This document shows positions 24,222-33,954 of a stretch of DNA of 37,484 bases, one piece after another. Positions within the stretch are counted from its first letter, which is position 1; each line of letters starts with the position of its first letter. The notes under the pieces are model-generated. The model saw only the letters and a list, made by a program, of their open reading frames with translations. It had not been told where the DNA came from and made no database searches. The DNA is from Stenotrophobium sp040387055 (GTDB taxonomy: Bacteria > Pseudomonadota > Gammaproteobacteria > Nevskiales > Nevskiaceae), in contig JAZKEM010000263.1 of the NCBI GenBank assembly GCA_040387055.1, positions 1 to 37,484 of the forward strand, written 5' to 3'. The translations under genes were made by a program, and so were the position numbers.

Positions 24222-25202
24222 TTAGGCGGCGGCTTTGGGTGAAGACCAGTTTTCTAGCTTCATGCCCAACTCAAGATCATGCGCCTTGAGCGCTTCCTTG
24301 ATTTCGTTGAGTGACTTCTTGCCGAGGTTCGGCGTCTTCATCAGTTCCATCTCGGTGCGCTGCACGAGGTCGCCGATGTAGTAAACATTTTCTGCTTTGA
24401 GGCAGTTGGCCGAACGAACGGTGAGTTCCAGATCGTCGATTGGACGGAACAGGATCTGCGCCAGTTCTTTCTTGCCAGAAGCTGCAACGGTGGTTGCGGC
24501 TTCAGCTTCCAGATCAACGAACACAGCCAGCTGGTCGCGCAGAATGCGTGCGGCCAAACGAACTGCTTCAGCTGAGTCGATGCCGCCGTTGGTGTCAACG
24601 TCGAGCACGAGTTTGTCGAGGTCGGTGCGCTGTTCAACGCGAGCGCGTTCAACTGCGTAGCTGACGCGACGAACTGGGCTGTAGGAAGCGTCCAAACGGA
24701 GCGCGCCAACAGCATGGCTTTCGTCTTCACGTGTCAGGCTTGCAGCCGGCACATAACCACGACCGCGGGTGACCTTGAGGGTCATGTTGAGCTTGCCGCC
24801 GGTCAGATGCGCGAGCACCAGATCAGGGTTAACAATTTCAACGTCGTGATCGAGTTTGATGTCGCTAGCTTTGACTACGCCCTTGCCGGATTTCTCCAGA
24901 CGCAGGGTAGCTTCTTCACGCGAGTGCATACGGATAGCGATGTTCTTGATGTTCAGCAGGATGTCGATGACATCTTCCTGCACGCCTTCGATTGCGCTGT
25001 ATTCGTGCACAACACCGTCGATCTGAACTTCGGTGATAGCCGCGCCAGGGATCGAGGACAGCAGGATGCGGCGCAGAGCGTTGCCCAGCGTGTGGCCAAA
25101 GCCGCGTTCCATTGGTTCCAATACAACGCGTGAGCGATGTTCGGAAACGGCTTCGACTTCCACCAAACGGGGTTTCAGCAAATCGGCGACAAAATTCTGC
25201 AT
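24222..25202 (-). CDS. rpoA: RNA polymerase subunit alpha
   Basis: This 326-aa alpha subunit has an N-terminal dimerisation domain (MERGFGHTLGNALRRILLSSIPG near residues 32-54), a flexible linker near ~235-248, and the alpha-CTD (LTVRSANCLKAENVYYIGDLVQRTEMELMKTPNLGKKSLNEIKE). The CTD contacts UP elements and activators. The length is close to E. coli (329). It lies between rpsD (32 bases) and rplQ in the standard alpha-operon order. Confidence 0.99.
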   Translation of the reverse strand: MQNFVADLLKPRLVEVEAVSEHRSRVVLEPMERGFGHTLGNALRRILLSSIPGAAITEVQIDGVVHEYSAIEGVQEDVIDILLNIKNIAIRMHSREEATLRLEKSGKGVVKASDIKLDHDVEIVNPDLVLAHLTGGKLNMTLKVTRGRGYVPAASLTREDESHAVGALRLDASYSPVRRVSYAVERARVEQRTDLDKLVLDVDTNGGIDSAEAVRLAARILRDQLAVFVDLEAEAATTVAASGKKELAQILFRPIDDLELTVRSANCLKAENVYYIGDLVQRTEMELMKTPNLGKKSLNEIKEALKAHDLELGMKLENWSSPKAAA

Positions 25203-25234
25203 GTACGATTACCTCAAAAGCGAATAAAAACCGA

Positions 25235-25855
25235 TTACTTGGAGTACAACTCGACAACCAAGCTTTCGTTGATGTCCGGCAGAATCTGGTCGCGGGTCGG
25301 GAGCGCTTTGAAAGTGCCTTTCAGGCCCTTTTCATCAACGTCGATCCAATCCGGCATGCCAGCCTGCGTGGCGATCGAGAAGGATTCAGCAATACGCGTC
25401 TGGTTACGCGATTTTTCGCGAATCGACACAACGTCGCCAACCTTGACCTGGTAGGACGCAATGTTGACGCGCTTGCCATTCACTTCGACGGCGCCGTGGC
25501 TGACCATCTGACGTGCTTCCGAACGCGTGCGGCCGAAGCCCATGCGATAGATCACGTTATCCAGACGCTGTTCCAGCATCAGGAGCAGGTTGAAGCCGGT
25601 TGCACCCTTCTGGGTGGTCGCCTTCACGTAGTAGTTGTGGAACTGACGTTCCAGCACACCGTACATCTGCTTCAGCTTCTGCTTTTCGCGCAGCTGACCA
25701 GCGTAATCGGACAGACGTGGCTTACGCGCGCCGTGCTGACCAGGAGGTGTGTCGAGTTTGCACTTGCTGTCAAGCGAACGAGCACGGCTCTTCAGAAGAA
25801 GATCGGTGCCGACGCGGCGGGACAGTTTGCACTTGGGGCCAATATAACGTGCCAT
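25235..25855 (-). CDS. rpsD: 30S ribosomal protein S4
   Basis: This 206-aa S4 initiates 30S assembly by binding the 5' domain of 16S rRNA; in E. coli it also represses the alpha operon. It begins MARYIGPKCKLSRRVGTDL and contains the S4 RNA-binding domain RLDNVIYRMGFGRTRSEARQMVSHGAVEVNG. The Cys4 zinc motif of some bacterial S4 proteins is absent, as in E. coli. It is 14 bases after rpsK. Confidence 0.99.
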   Translation of the reverse strand: MARYIGPKCKLSRRVGTDLLLKSRARSLDSKCKLDTPPGQHGARKPRLSDYAGQLREKQKLKQMYGVLERQFHNYYVKATTQKGATGFNLLLMLEQRLDNVIYRMGFGRTRSEARQMVSHGAVEVNGKRVNIASYQVKVGDVVSIREKSRNQTRIAESFSIATQAGMPDWIDVDEKGLKGTFKALPTRDQILPDINESLVVELYSK

Positions 25856-25869
25856 GATTTTTCTCTCCC

Positions 25870-26271
25870 TTAGACGCGACGGCGCTTAGGCGGACGGCAG
25901 CCGTTGTGCGGGATCGGGGTAACGTCAGTGATGTTGATAACTTTGAAGCCAGCTGCGTTGAGTGAACGCACAGCTGATTCACGACCTGGGCCAGGGCCCT
26001 TGACGCGAACTTCGAGGTTCTTCACGCCATGTTCAGCAGCAGCGGTAGCAGCTTTTTCAGCGGCAACCTGTGCAGCAAACGGCGTGCTCTTGCGCGAGCC
26101 CTTGAAACCGGCAGCGCCAGCAGTCGACCACGACAGGGTGTTGCCCTGACGGTCGGTGATCAGAATGATCGTGTTGTTGAACGATGCGTGGATATGAGCC
26201 ACGGCGTCGGTAACATTCTTTTTGACGCGCTTGCGCTTTGCAGCGGCAGCAGCGTTAGGTGCGGTAGCCAT
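25870..26271 (-). CDS. rpsK: 30S ribosomal protein S11
   Basis: This 133-aa S11, on the 30S platform near the mRNA exit, has a basic N-terminal extension before the conserved VTDAVAHIHASFNNTIILITDRQGN and ends with the family PIPHNGCRPPKRRRV. Start and length agree with the family. It follows rpsM by five bases. Confidence 0.99.
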   Translation of the reverse strand: MATAPNAAAAAKRKRVKKNVTDAVAHIHASFNNTIILITDRQGNTLSWSTAGAAGFKGSRKSTPFAAQVAAEKAATAAAEHGVKNLEVRVKGPGPGRESAVRSLNAAGFKVINITDVTPIPHNGCRPPKRRRV

Positions 26272-26276
26272 ATTTA

Positions 26277-26639
26277 TTAACCAGTCTTCTTAACGGCGCG
26301 GCGCGGGCCCTTACGGGTGCGTGCGTTGGTGCGGGTACGCTGACCGCGCACTGGCAGACCACGGCGATGACGCGTACCGCGGTAGCAACCGAGGTCCATC
26401 AAACGCTTGATGCTCATGGACACTTCGCGGCGCAGATCGCCTTCCACGATGAACTTAGCGACTTCTGCACGCAGCTTATCCAGCTCCGCTTCAGTCAAAG
26501 TACGAATCTGAGCCGTCGGAGCGATGCCCGAGCCTGCACAGATCTTCTTGGCGCGGGTAGCGCCTACGCCGTAGATTGCACGGAGTGCAATGACGGTGTG
26601 TTTCTTATCCGGGATGTTAACGCCCGCGATACGTGCCAT
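26277..26639 (-). CDS. rpsM: 30S ribosomal protein S13
   Basis: This 120-aa S13, in the 30S head contacting P-site tRNA and the intersubunit bridge, begins MARIAGVNIPDKKHTVIAL and ends in the conserved RTRTNARTRKGPRRAVKKTG. An 81-base gap precedes it and holds a short GC hairpin (about 26657-26673). That is where an alpha-operon leader or internal promoter would be expected, but I cannot demonstrate either. Confidence 0.99.
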   Translation of the reverse strand: MARIAGVNIPDKKHTVIALRAIYGVGATRAKKICAGSGIAPTAQIRTLTEAELDKLRAEVAKFIVEGDLRREVSMSIKRLMDLGCYRGTRHRRGLPVRGQRTRTNARTRKGPRRAVKKTG

Positions 26640-26720
26640 GGTAAAACCTCAAATTCTCGCGCGAAGCCGCGCAGTTTAACTGAACTACCGAGCCCTATAC
26701 AAGCTAAGACTCAGCCAGCA

Positions 26721-26834
26721 TTAACCCTGACGCTGCTTGTGACGCAGGTCGGTGCAGATGACACGGACCACACCATTACGGCGGATCACTTTGCAATTCC
26801 GGCAGATTTTCTTGACCGAAGTGCGGACTTTCAT
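26721..26834 (-). CDS. rpmJ: 50S ribosomal protein L36
   Basis: This 37-aa zinc-ribbon protein of the large subunit reads MKVRTSVKKICRNCKVIRRN and onwards. Cys11, Cys14, Cys27 and His32 form the zinc site, so it is the zinc-containing (C+) paralogue. GAGG stands upstream of the ATG at 26834. It lies 35 bases after secY and 81 before rpsM, the usual place. Confidence 0.97.
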   Translation of the reverse strand: MKVRTSVKKICRNCKVIRRNGVVRVICTDLRHKQRQG

Positions 26835-26869
26835 GGGGAAACCTCTACTTTCGTATATCTATGCCGCGA

Positions 26870-28204
<1,335 letters not shown>

Positions 28205-28212
28205 GTCTGCTA

Positions 28213-28647
28213 TTACTCTGAGATCGTGCCGCCGGCGGCAGCGACAGCTTCGCGCGCACCCTTGGTTGCGCCAATGCCTTTGAGCGTAACTGCACGTTCA
28301 ATCTTGCCGCTCTTAACGAGCTTGACTGACAACATGTCGTGACGGATTACGTTCTCGGCTTTCAGAGCGACGAGATCAATTTCCGTTGCCTTCATCTTGT
28401 TCAGATCAGACAGGTTGATTTCTGCAGTCGAACGAGCGATGGCTGAGTTAAAGCCGCGCTTAGGCAGACGGCGTTGAATCGGCATCTGGCCGCCTTCAAA
28501 ACCAACCTTGCCACGGCCGCCCTTACGAGCGCGCTGACCTTTGTGACCGCGACCTGCGGTCTTGCCCATGCCGGAACCGATACCGCGAGCAACGCGGAAG
28601 CGGGCCGTCTTGGCGCCTTTAGCAGGCTTGATGGTATTCAGTTTCAT
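28213..28647 (-). CDS. rplO: 50S ribosomal protein L15
   Basis: This 144-aa L15, a late-assembly large-subunit protein, begins MKLNTIKPAKGAK with the Gly/Arg-rich N-terminal stretch GSGMGKTAGRGHKGQRARKGG that threads into 23S rRNA. The frame is open six codons further (TTG 28665), but ATG 28647, one base after the rpmD stop (TGAGATG), is the family start. Confidence 0.98.
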   Translation of the reverse strand: MKLNTIKPAKGAKTARFRVARGIGSGMGKTAGRGHKGQRARKGGRGKVGFEGGQMPIQRRLPKRGFNSAIARSTAEINLSDLNKMKATEIDLVALKAENVIRHDMLSVKLVKSGKIERAVTLKGIGATKGAREAVAAAGGTISE

Positions 28648-28648
28648 C

Positions 28649-28837
28649 TCAAACAACCTCTTCAATCTTGAGCATGAACGAAACCTTGTTCACCATGCCC
28701 ATGTTTTCAGGGGTGGCGGCAATGGTTACCGTCTGGTGCATACGCTTGAGGCCGAGGCCACGAACGCAGGCTTGGTGATTCGGCAGGCGCTTGGCCAAGC
28801 TGCGAATCAGCGTCAATTTAACTTGCTTGTTGCTCAT
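28649..28837 (-). CDS. rpmD: 50S ribosomal protein L30
   Basis: This 62-aa L30 has the core TLIRSLAKRLPNHQACVRGLGLKRMHQTV. The ATG overlaps the rpsE stop codon (ATGA at 28834-28837), and its own stop is one base before the rplO ATG, indicating tight translational coupling. Confidence 0.97.
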   Translation of the reverse strand: MSNKQVKLTLIRSLAKRLPNHQACVRGLGLKRMHQTVTIAATPENMGMVNKVSFMLKIEEVV

Positions 28838-29349
28838 GCCAGGATCTCAGCGAGAGTCTTGCCGCGCTTAGCAGCAACGTCTGAAGGAAGATTCATCTTC
28901 GACAGAGCATTCAGCGTGGCGCGAACCATGTTGATCGAGTTACGTGAACCCAGCGACTTCGCCAGCACGTTCTGTACGCCAGCAACTTCGAACACAGCGC
29001 GCATCGCGCCACCAGCAATAACGCCGGTACCTTCCGAAGCTGGGCGCATGAACACGCGAGTAGCGCCGTGTACACCCCAAATTTCATGCTGCAGCGTGCC
29101 GGCCTTGAGAGGCACGGTGATCATGCTGCGCTTAGCCTGTTCCATCGCCTTAGCGATAGCGGCTGGAACTTCGCGAGCCTTGCCGTAGCCGAAGCCAACG
29201 CGACCTGCGCCGTCGCCGACAACCGTCAGCGCCGTGAACGTGAACTGCTTACCGCCCTTAACGGTCTTGGAAACGCGGTTGACTGCAACCAACTTTTCCT
29301 TCAGATCGCTGCCGGACTGGCTATCTTCGATGTTGTACTGATTCGCCAT
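28834..29349 (-). CDS. rpsE: 30S ribosomal protein S5
   Basis: This 171-aa S5, a decoding-fidelity protein at the mRNA entry, has the double-stranded-RNA-binding segment KLVAVNRVSKTVKGGKQFTFTALTVVGDGAGRVGFGYGKA and the C-terminal HGATRVFMRPASEGTGVIAGGAMRAV. Starts two bases after rplR and overlaps rpmD by four bases. Confidence 0.99.
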   Translation of the reverse strand: MANQYNIEDSQSGSDLKEKLVAVNRVSKTVKGGKQFTFTALTVVGDGAGRVGFGYGKAREVPAAIAKAMEQAKRSMITVPLKAGTLQHEIWGVHGATRVFMRPASEGTGVIAGGAMRAVFEVAGVQNVLAKSLGSRNSINMVRATLNALSKMNLPSDVAAKRGKTLAEILA

Positions 29350-29351
29350 GA

Positions 29352-29702
29352 TTAAAACTCCAGACCCGCTTCGCGTGCTGCGTCAGCCAGCGCTTTGACG
29401 CGGCCATGGTACTTAAAGCCAGAACGATCAAATGCAACCTTGGTGACGCCGGCGGCTTTAGCGCGCTCTGCGATCAAGGCGCCTACGCGCTTGGCGGCTT
29501 CAACATTGCTGGTGCCGGTCAGGCCATCGATCTTCTCGACGGTGGACGCAGCAGCAATGGTCTTGCCGGCTTCAGCTGCAAACAGCTGAACATAAATGTG
29601 CTGTCCCGTGCGGTGCACGGAAAGGCGTGGCACGCCCAGTACGCGGATGTGAGCGCGCGTGCGGCGTGCGCGGCGTACCCGGGTCTCGTTTTTACTTTTC
29701 AT
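29352..29702 (-). CDS. rplR: 50S ribosomal protein L18
   Basis: This 116-aa L18 binds 5S rRNA in the central protuberance. The basic N-terminus KNETRVRRARRTRAHIRVLG and the conserved C-terminus VAFDRSGFKYHGRVKALADAAREAGLEF match the family. An 80-base gap to rplF, the longest inside the spc operon, shows no ORF or strong hairpin. Confidence 0.98.
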   Translation of the reverse strand: MKSKNETRVRRARRTRAHIRVLGVPRLSVHRTGQHIYVQLFAAEAGKTIAAASTVEKIDGLTGTSNVEAAKRVGALIAERAKAAGVTKVAFDRSGFKYHGRVKALADAAREAGLEF

Positions 29703-29782
29703 ATGCCTTCAATCTCGATTGCTTGAACCCATCTCGACGGTCTCGAATCCTTGCGGACACTACGAGCCGTGCGAAACCCGGC

Positions 29783-30316
29783 TTACTTCTTCTTAGCTTC
29801 TTTGAGAACAACCTTCTCATCGGAGTAACGCACGCCCTTGCCTTTGTAAGGCTCTGGCGGACGGTACGAACGCAGCTGTGCAGCGAGCTGGCCGACCATG
29901 TGCTTGTCTGCTCCCGTGATGACGATATCCGTCTGCGTCGGGCAAACAACGCTCACGCCCGCAGGGATCGGATGTTCAACTGGATGCGACAGGCCAACCT
30001 GAAGATTGACGTGCTTGCCACCAACAACCGAAGCGCGGTAACCAACGCCGACCAGCTGGAGCTTGCGCTCGAAGCCTTTGGTCACGCCGTCCACCATGTT
30101 GTTCATCAGGGCGCGAATCGTGCCGCCGATGGTGGTGTTGGTTTTCAGCGTCTGTTCATTGATCGTAGCCACGCCATCTTTAACGTCGATACCGACATTA
30201 GCTGGCAATGGCAGCGACAAGCTGGCTTTAGGGCCTTTAACGATGAGGTTACCACCTTCGATGGAGACCGTTACACCGGCCGGAATTTTCACCGGCATTT
30301 TTGCGACTCGTGACAT
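29783..30316 (-). CDS. rplF: 50S ribosomal protein L6
   Basis: This 177-aa L6, near the factor-binding centre, is built from two similar domains. It begins MSRVAKMPVKIPAGVTV and carries the C-terminal signature I-V-I-T-G-A-D-K-H-M-V-G-Q-L-A-A followed by RSYRPPEPYKGKGVRY. It follows rpsH by 18 bases. Confidence 0.99.
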   Translation of the reverse strand: MSRVAKMPVKIPAGVTVSIEGGNLIVKGPKASLSLPLPANVGIDVKDGVATINEQTLKTNTTIGGTIRALMNNMVDGVTKGFERKLQLVGVGYRASVVGGKHVNLQVGLSHPVEHPIPAGVSVVCPTQTDIVITGADKHMVGQLAAQLRSYRPPEPYKGKGVRYSDEKVVLKEAKKK

Positions 30317-30334
30317 GACTGTGCTCTGTCTGAC

Positions 30335-30730
30335 TTATGCGACGATGCAGAGGACTTCACCACCGTGGCCAGCAGCGCGCGCCTTGCGGTCGCTCACTAC
30401 GCCAGAGGAGGTAGAAATGATTGCGATGCCCAGGCCACCGAGTACTTTCGGCAGTTCGTCCTGCGGCTTGTAAAGGCGCAGGCTTGGCTTGCTGACGCGT
30501 TCGATGCGCTCGATGACCGGCTTGCCCTGGAAATACTTCAGGGTCACAGCGATGGTCTTCTTGCTGCCTTCAGCAACAACATTGAAGTCTGCAATGTAGC
30601 CTTCGTCCTTGAGGACGGCGGCAATTGATTCTTTAACCTTCGACGAAGGCGAGGTGATCTGCTTCTTAGCAGCCATCTGGCCGTTACGGATGCGGGTCAG
30701 GAAATCTGAAATCGGATCATGCATGCTCAT
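30335..30730 (-). CDS. rpsH: 30S ribosomal protein S8
   Basis: This 131-aa S8 binds helix 21 of 16S rRNA and in E. coli represses the spc operon by binding the rplE start region. It begins MSMHDPISDFLTRIRNGQ and ends with the conserved GLGIAIISTSSGVVSDRKARAAGHGGEVLCIVA. It follows rpsN by 12 bases. Confidence 0.99.
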   Translation of the reverse strand: MSMHDPISDFLTRIRNGQMAAKKQITSPSSKVKESIAAVLKDEGYIADFNVVAEGSKKTIAVTLKYFQGKPVIERIERVSKPSLRLYKPQDELPKVLGGLGIAIISTSSGVVSDRKARAAGHGGEVLCIVA

Positions 30731-30742
30731 CTATATATCCTC

Positions 30743-31048
30743 TTACCAGCTCGCCTTCTTCAATCCGGGCACTTCGCCCTTCATCGCAGCTTCGCGCAGC
30801 TTGTGGCGCGCGAGGCCAAACTTTTTGTAAACGCCACGGGTACGGCCCGTGATGGCGCAGCGGTTACGCTTACGCGTGTAGCTGGAGTCACGCGGCATTT
30901 TCTGCAGCGCAGTCACAGCAGCCTGCTTGGCATCAAAATCAGCGTTCACGTCAGCAATGGTTGCTTTCAGCGCTTCGCGCTTCTTGCCCAGCTTGGCGAC
31001 CAAAGCGGCGCGTTTCTTCTCGCGCTCGATCATGTTTCTCTTAGCCAT
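30743..31048 (-). CDS. rpsN: 30S ribosomal protein S14
   Basis: This 101-aa S14, in the 30S head, is the long zinc-independent form (no CxxC pairs), as in E. coli. It contains NRCAITGRTRGVYKKFGLARHKLREAAMKGEVPGLKKASW at the C-terminus. It is 12 bases after rplE. Confidence 0.98.
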   Translation of the reverse strand: MAKRNMIEREKKRAALVAKLGKKREALKATIADVNADFDAKQAAVTALQKMPRDSSYTRKRNRCAITGRTRGVYKKFGLARHKLREAAMKGEVPGLKKASW

Positions 31049-31060
31049 GCTCTTAAACCC

Positions 31061-31597
31061 TTACTTGCGGAACGGGAAATTGAACGCGTCGAGCAGAGCT
31101 TTGCCCTGTTCGTCGTCTTTCGCGGTGGTGGTGATGGTGATGTTCATACCACGCAGCGCGTCGATTTTGTCGTATTCGATTTCAGGGAAGATGATCTGTT
31201 CCGTGATACCGAAGTTGAAGTTGCCACGACCGTCAAAACCGCGTGCACTGATGCCGCGGAAGTCGCGGATACGTGGCAGCGAGATAACGATCAAGCGCTC
31301 CAGGAATTCATACATACGCTCAGAACGCAGCGTCACCTTCACACCGACCGGGAAGTTCTCGCGAACCTTGAAGCCGGCGATGGACAGACGTGACTTAGTG
31401 ACAACTGGCTTCTGGCCAGCGATCGCGATCATGTCAGCAACGGCGTGCTCAATGACCTTTTTATCGGTCGTGGTTTCGCCGACGCCCATGTTGAGCGTGA
31501 TTTTGGTGATGCGCGGAACTTCCATGGCGCCAACAGCCAGCTTCTGCTGGAGCTGTGCAGCCAAGGTTTCGCGATAGACTTTTTGTAAATTCGCCAT
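31061..31597 (-). CDS. rplE: 50S ribosomal protein L5
   Basis: This 178-aa L5, a 5S rRNA and P-site tRNA contact, contains the signature VPRITKITLNMGVGETTTDKKVIEHAVADM and FRGISARGFDGRGNFNFGITEQIIFPEI. Length as in E. coli (179). In E. coli its start region is the S8 operator; I have not tested such a structure here. Confidence 0.99.
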   Translation of the reverse strand: MANLQKVYRETLAAQLQQKLAVGAMEVPRITKITLNMGVGETTTDKKVIEHAVADMIAIAGQKPVVTKSRLSIAGFKVRENFPVGVKVTLRSERMYEFLERLIVISLPRIRDFRGISARGFDGRGNFNFGITEQIIFPEIEYDKIDALRGMNITITTTAKDDEQGKALLDAFNFPFRK

Positions 31598-31608
31598 GAC
31601 TGCTTCTC

Positions 31609-31935
31609 TTAGCCGTCCACTGCTTCTTTATTGGACTTGAAATAGCGAACTTTGGTGCGTTTAGCGCCTTCGCCTTCAAATTTGAAGCCGACGCGATCAC
31701 CCTTGTTTGCTTTAGGGTTCCACACCAGCACGTTCGAAAACTGAATCGGCATTTCTTGTTCGACGATGCCACCAGCGACGCCCGCATTCGGGTTGCCCTT
31801 CTGGTGCTTCTTCGCAACGTTCACGCCTTCAACGACCAGATGTCCGGTGGCGATCACCTGAGTGACCTTGCCACGACGGCCTTTATCTTTGCCGGTGATG
31901 ACGACGACTTCGTCGCCTTTCTTAATTTTGTTCAT
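31609..31935 (-). CDS. rplX: 50S ribosomal protein L24
   Basis: This 108-aa L24, an assembly-initiator protein of the large subunit, has an N-terminal KOW motif (K-G-D-E-V-V-V-I-T-G-K-D-K-G-R-R-G, residues 6-22) followed by the HLVVEGVNVAKKHQKGNPNAGVAGGIVEQEMPI core. It is 16 bases after rplN. Confidence 0.98.
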   Translation of the reverse strand: MNKIKKGDEVVVITGKDKGRRGKVTQVIATGHLVVEGVNVAKKHQKGNPNAGVAGGIVEQEMPIQFSNVLVWNPKANKGDRVGFKFEGEGAKRTKVRYFKSNKEAVDG

Positions 31936-31951
31936 GTCCTAACTCGACTTC

Positions 31952-32317
31952 TTACAGAACTTCGGGAGCGAGCGAGATGATGCGCATGAAGCGCTCACGC
32001 AGCTCACGGGTCACGGGCCCAAAGATACGGGTGCCCAGTGGTTCCTGCTTATTGGTCAGCAACACTGCAGCGTTGGTGTCGAAGCGGATAGCGGAACCGT
32101 CTGGACGGCGGATCGGGAAGCGCGTGCGAACGACAACTGCATCGTGCACTTCGCCCTTCTTAACCTTGCCGCGAGGAATCGCGTCTTTGACGGTGACTTT
32201 GATCAAGTCGCCCACGCCAGCGTAACGACGCTGGGTGCTGCCCTTAACCTGAATCACTTGGACCAGCTTGGCGCCGCTGTTATCAGCGGCAACCAGGAAA
32301 GATTCTTGTTGGATCAT
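31952..32317 (-). CDS. rplN: 50S ribosomal protein L14
   Basis: This 121-aa L14, at the subunit interface, begins MIQQESFLVAADNSGAKLVQVIQV and contains YAGVGDLIKVTVKDAIPRGKVKKGEV. It ends RERFMRIISLAPEVL. It follows rpsQ by 15 bases. Confidence 0.99.
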   Translation of the reverse strand: MIQQESFLVAADNSGAKLVQVIQVKGSTQRRYAGVGDLIKVTVKDAIPRGKVKKGEVHDAVVVRTRFPIRRPDGSAIRFDTNAAVLLTNKQEPLGTRIFGPVTRELRERFMRIISLAPEVL

Positions 32318-32332
32318 GTCTGCTTCTCCGAC

Positions 32333-32614
32333 TTATGCGTGGGCTGACTTGATCACTTCCACCAAGCGGAAGCGCTTTTGCTTGGAGAGCGGACGCGTTT
32401 CAACGATCGAAACGGTGTCGCCTTCTTTGCACTGGTTCGCTTCGTCATGAGCGTAGAGCTTGGTCGATTTACGGACGAACTTGCCGTAAAGCGGATGACG
32501 CTCTTTGCGCTCGACGAGAACCGTGATGGTCTTGTCTGCCTTGTTGCTTACGACCACGCCAACCACATGGTTGCCGGGGTTCTTTTTAACGCTAGGTACG
32601 CTTGCTTCGGTCAT
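32333..32614 (-). CDS. rpsQ: 30S ribosomal protein S17
   Basis: This 93-aa S17, an early 30S assembly protein with an OB fold, contains VGVVVSNKADKTITVLVERKERHPLYGKFVRKSTKLYAHDE. A ~15-residue N-terminal extension precedes the fold. The ATG overlaps the rpmC stop (ATGA, 32611-32614). Confidence 0.98.
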   Translation of the reverse strand: MTEASVPSVKKNPGNHVVGVVVSNKADKTITVLVERKERHPLYGKFVRKSTKLYAHDEANQCKEGDTVSIVETRPLSKQKRFRLVEVIKSAHA

Positions 32615-32820
32615 GACGCCTTCACCTGCTGCTGACGCTGTACAGTCTTCGTGCGAGCAATTTTCTTGCGCGCATCGCGCGTCAGACTGCCCTTGTTCTG
32701 CTGGCCAATCGCCTTCTGCATACGCAGATTGAACTGCTCTTTACGCAAGGCTTCGAGTTCAGCGTTCAGCTCCTGAGCGTTCTTGCCGCGCAGTGCTTTC
32801 ACATAGTCGGTGGTCTTCAT
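32611..32820 (-). CDS. rpmC: 50S ribosomal protein L29
   Basis: This 69-aa helical protein lies at the tunnel exit and forms part of the trigger factor/SRP docking site with L23. Core: VKALRGKNAQELNAELEALRKEQFNLRMQKAIGQQNKGSLTRDARKKIARTKTV. The ATG shares one base with the rplP stop (TAATG) and the stop overlaps the rpsQ start. Confidence 0.98.
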   Translation of the reverse strand: MKTTDYVKALRGKNAQELNAELEALRKEQFNLRMQKAIGQQNKGSLTRDARKKIARTKTVQRQQQVKAS

Positions 32821-33233
32821 TACAGAATCGTCCGGTTCGCGAATGAAGTCTTCACTGAAAGCTTGGCAGCAGCGAGGCGGAATGCCTTGCGCGCTTCTTC
32901 TTCAGTTACGCCTTCCATTTCATAAAGCATCTTTCCAGGCTGCACTTTGGCAACCCAGTATTCAACGTTGCCCTTACCCGAACCCATTCGAACTTCGAGT
33001 GGCTTCTTGGTAACAGGAACGTCTGGGAAAATACGGATCCACAGTTTGCCGCCACGCTTTACGTAACGGGTGATCACGCGGCGGGCCGCTTCGATCTGGC
33101 GAGCAGTGATACGGCCATGCTCGGTCGACTTCAGGCCGAACTCGCCGAAGCTGACTTTGTTGCCGTTGAAGGCGAGACCTTTATTGGTCCCCTTCATCTG
33201 CTTGCGAAATTTGGTTCGCTTAGGTTGCATCAT
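32820..33233 (-). CDS. rplP: 50S ribosomal protein L16
   Basis: This 137-aa L16, near the A site and needed for peptidyl transfer, begins M-M-Q-P-K-R-T-K-F-R-K; the doubled ATG leaves 33230 as an alternative start. Contains FGEFGLKSTEHGRITARQIEAARRVITRYVKRGGKLWIRIFPD and RMGSGKGNVEYWVAKV. It is 16 bases after rpsC. Confidence 0.99.
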   Translation of the reverse strand: MMQPKRTKFRKQMKGTNKGLAFNGNKVSFGEFGLKSTEHGRITARQIEAARRVITRYVKRGGKLWIRIFPDVPVTKKPLEVRMGSGKGNVEYWVAKVQPGKMLYEMEGVTEEEARKAFRLAAAKLSVKTSFANRTIL

Positions 33234-33249
33234 GGTGACAACTCCGGGC

Positions 33250-33942
33250 TTAGGCCGCGTGGGCCTCAGCAGCTACTTCTTCTTTCTTATCGGCGCCCTT
33301 GGCGGCTTCAAACTGTTCGCCGGTGAATACCCAGACCTTAATACCGATAATTCCGTATTGGGTCTTGGCTTCGGCGGTGTTGTAGTCCACCAGTGCACGA
33401 AGGGTGTGGAGAGGTACGCGACCTTCGCGATACCACTCAACGCGAGCAATTTCAGCGCCATTCAAACGGCCGCCAACTTGAATCTTGATACCGCCCGCAC
33501 CGAGGCGCATGGCGTTCTGCACCGCACGCTTCATAGCGCGACGGAACATGATGCGGCGCTCAAGCTGCTGAGCAACGCTTTCTGCGATCAGCTTGGCGTC
33601 GAGTTCCGGCTTGCGGATTTCTTCAACCGAGACGTGCACAACATCAGGCTTGAGGCCCATGATCTTGGCAACATCCTGCTTCAGCTTCTCGATGTCTTCG
33701 CCTTTCTTACCGATGACGATGCCAGGACGAGCCGAGTGGATCGTCACACGAGCGCTCTTTGCAGGGCGGTCGATCTGGATGCGAGAAACGTTGGCCTGAG
33801 CCAGCTTCTCACGCAGGAACTTGCGAACTGCGATGTCCTTATTCAGGTTATCGCCGTAGGCGCTACGTTCTGCATACCAGTTCGACGTCCACGTCGTGGT
33901 GATGCCGAGGCGGAAACCGTTTGGATTAACTTTGTGACCCAT
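33250..33942 (-). CDS. rpsC: 30S ribosomal protein S3
   Basis: This 230-aa S3, at the mRNA entry with helicase activity together with S4 and S5, begins MGHKVNPNGFRLGITTTWTSNWYA. The KH domain carries V-I-G-K-K-G-E-D-I-E, and the C-terminal domain carries GRLNGAEIARVEWYREGRVPLHTLRALVDYN. It is 12 bases after rplV. Confidence 0.99.
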   Translation of the reverse strand: MGHKVNPNGFRLGITTTWTSNWYAERSAYGDNLNKDIAVRKFLREKLAQANVSRIQIDRPAKSARVTIHSARPGIVIGKKGEDIEKLKQDVAKIMGLKPDVVHVSVEEIRKPELDAKLIAESVAQQLERRIMFRRAMKRAVQNAMRLGAGGIKIQVGGRLNGAEIARVEWYREGRVPLHTLRALVDYNTAEAKTQYGIIGIKVWVFTGEQFEAAKGADKKEEVAAEAHAA

Positions 33943-33954
33943 AGTCTCTTACTC

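Noticed and set aside
24714..25873. Long plus-strand frames opposite rpoA and rpsD
   Set aside because: They overlap highly conserved genes on the other strand and show no motif.
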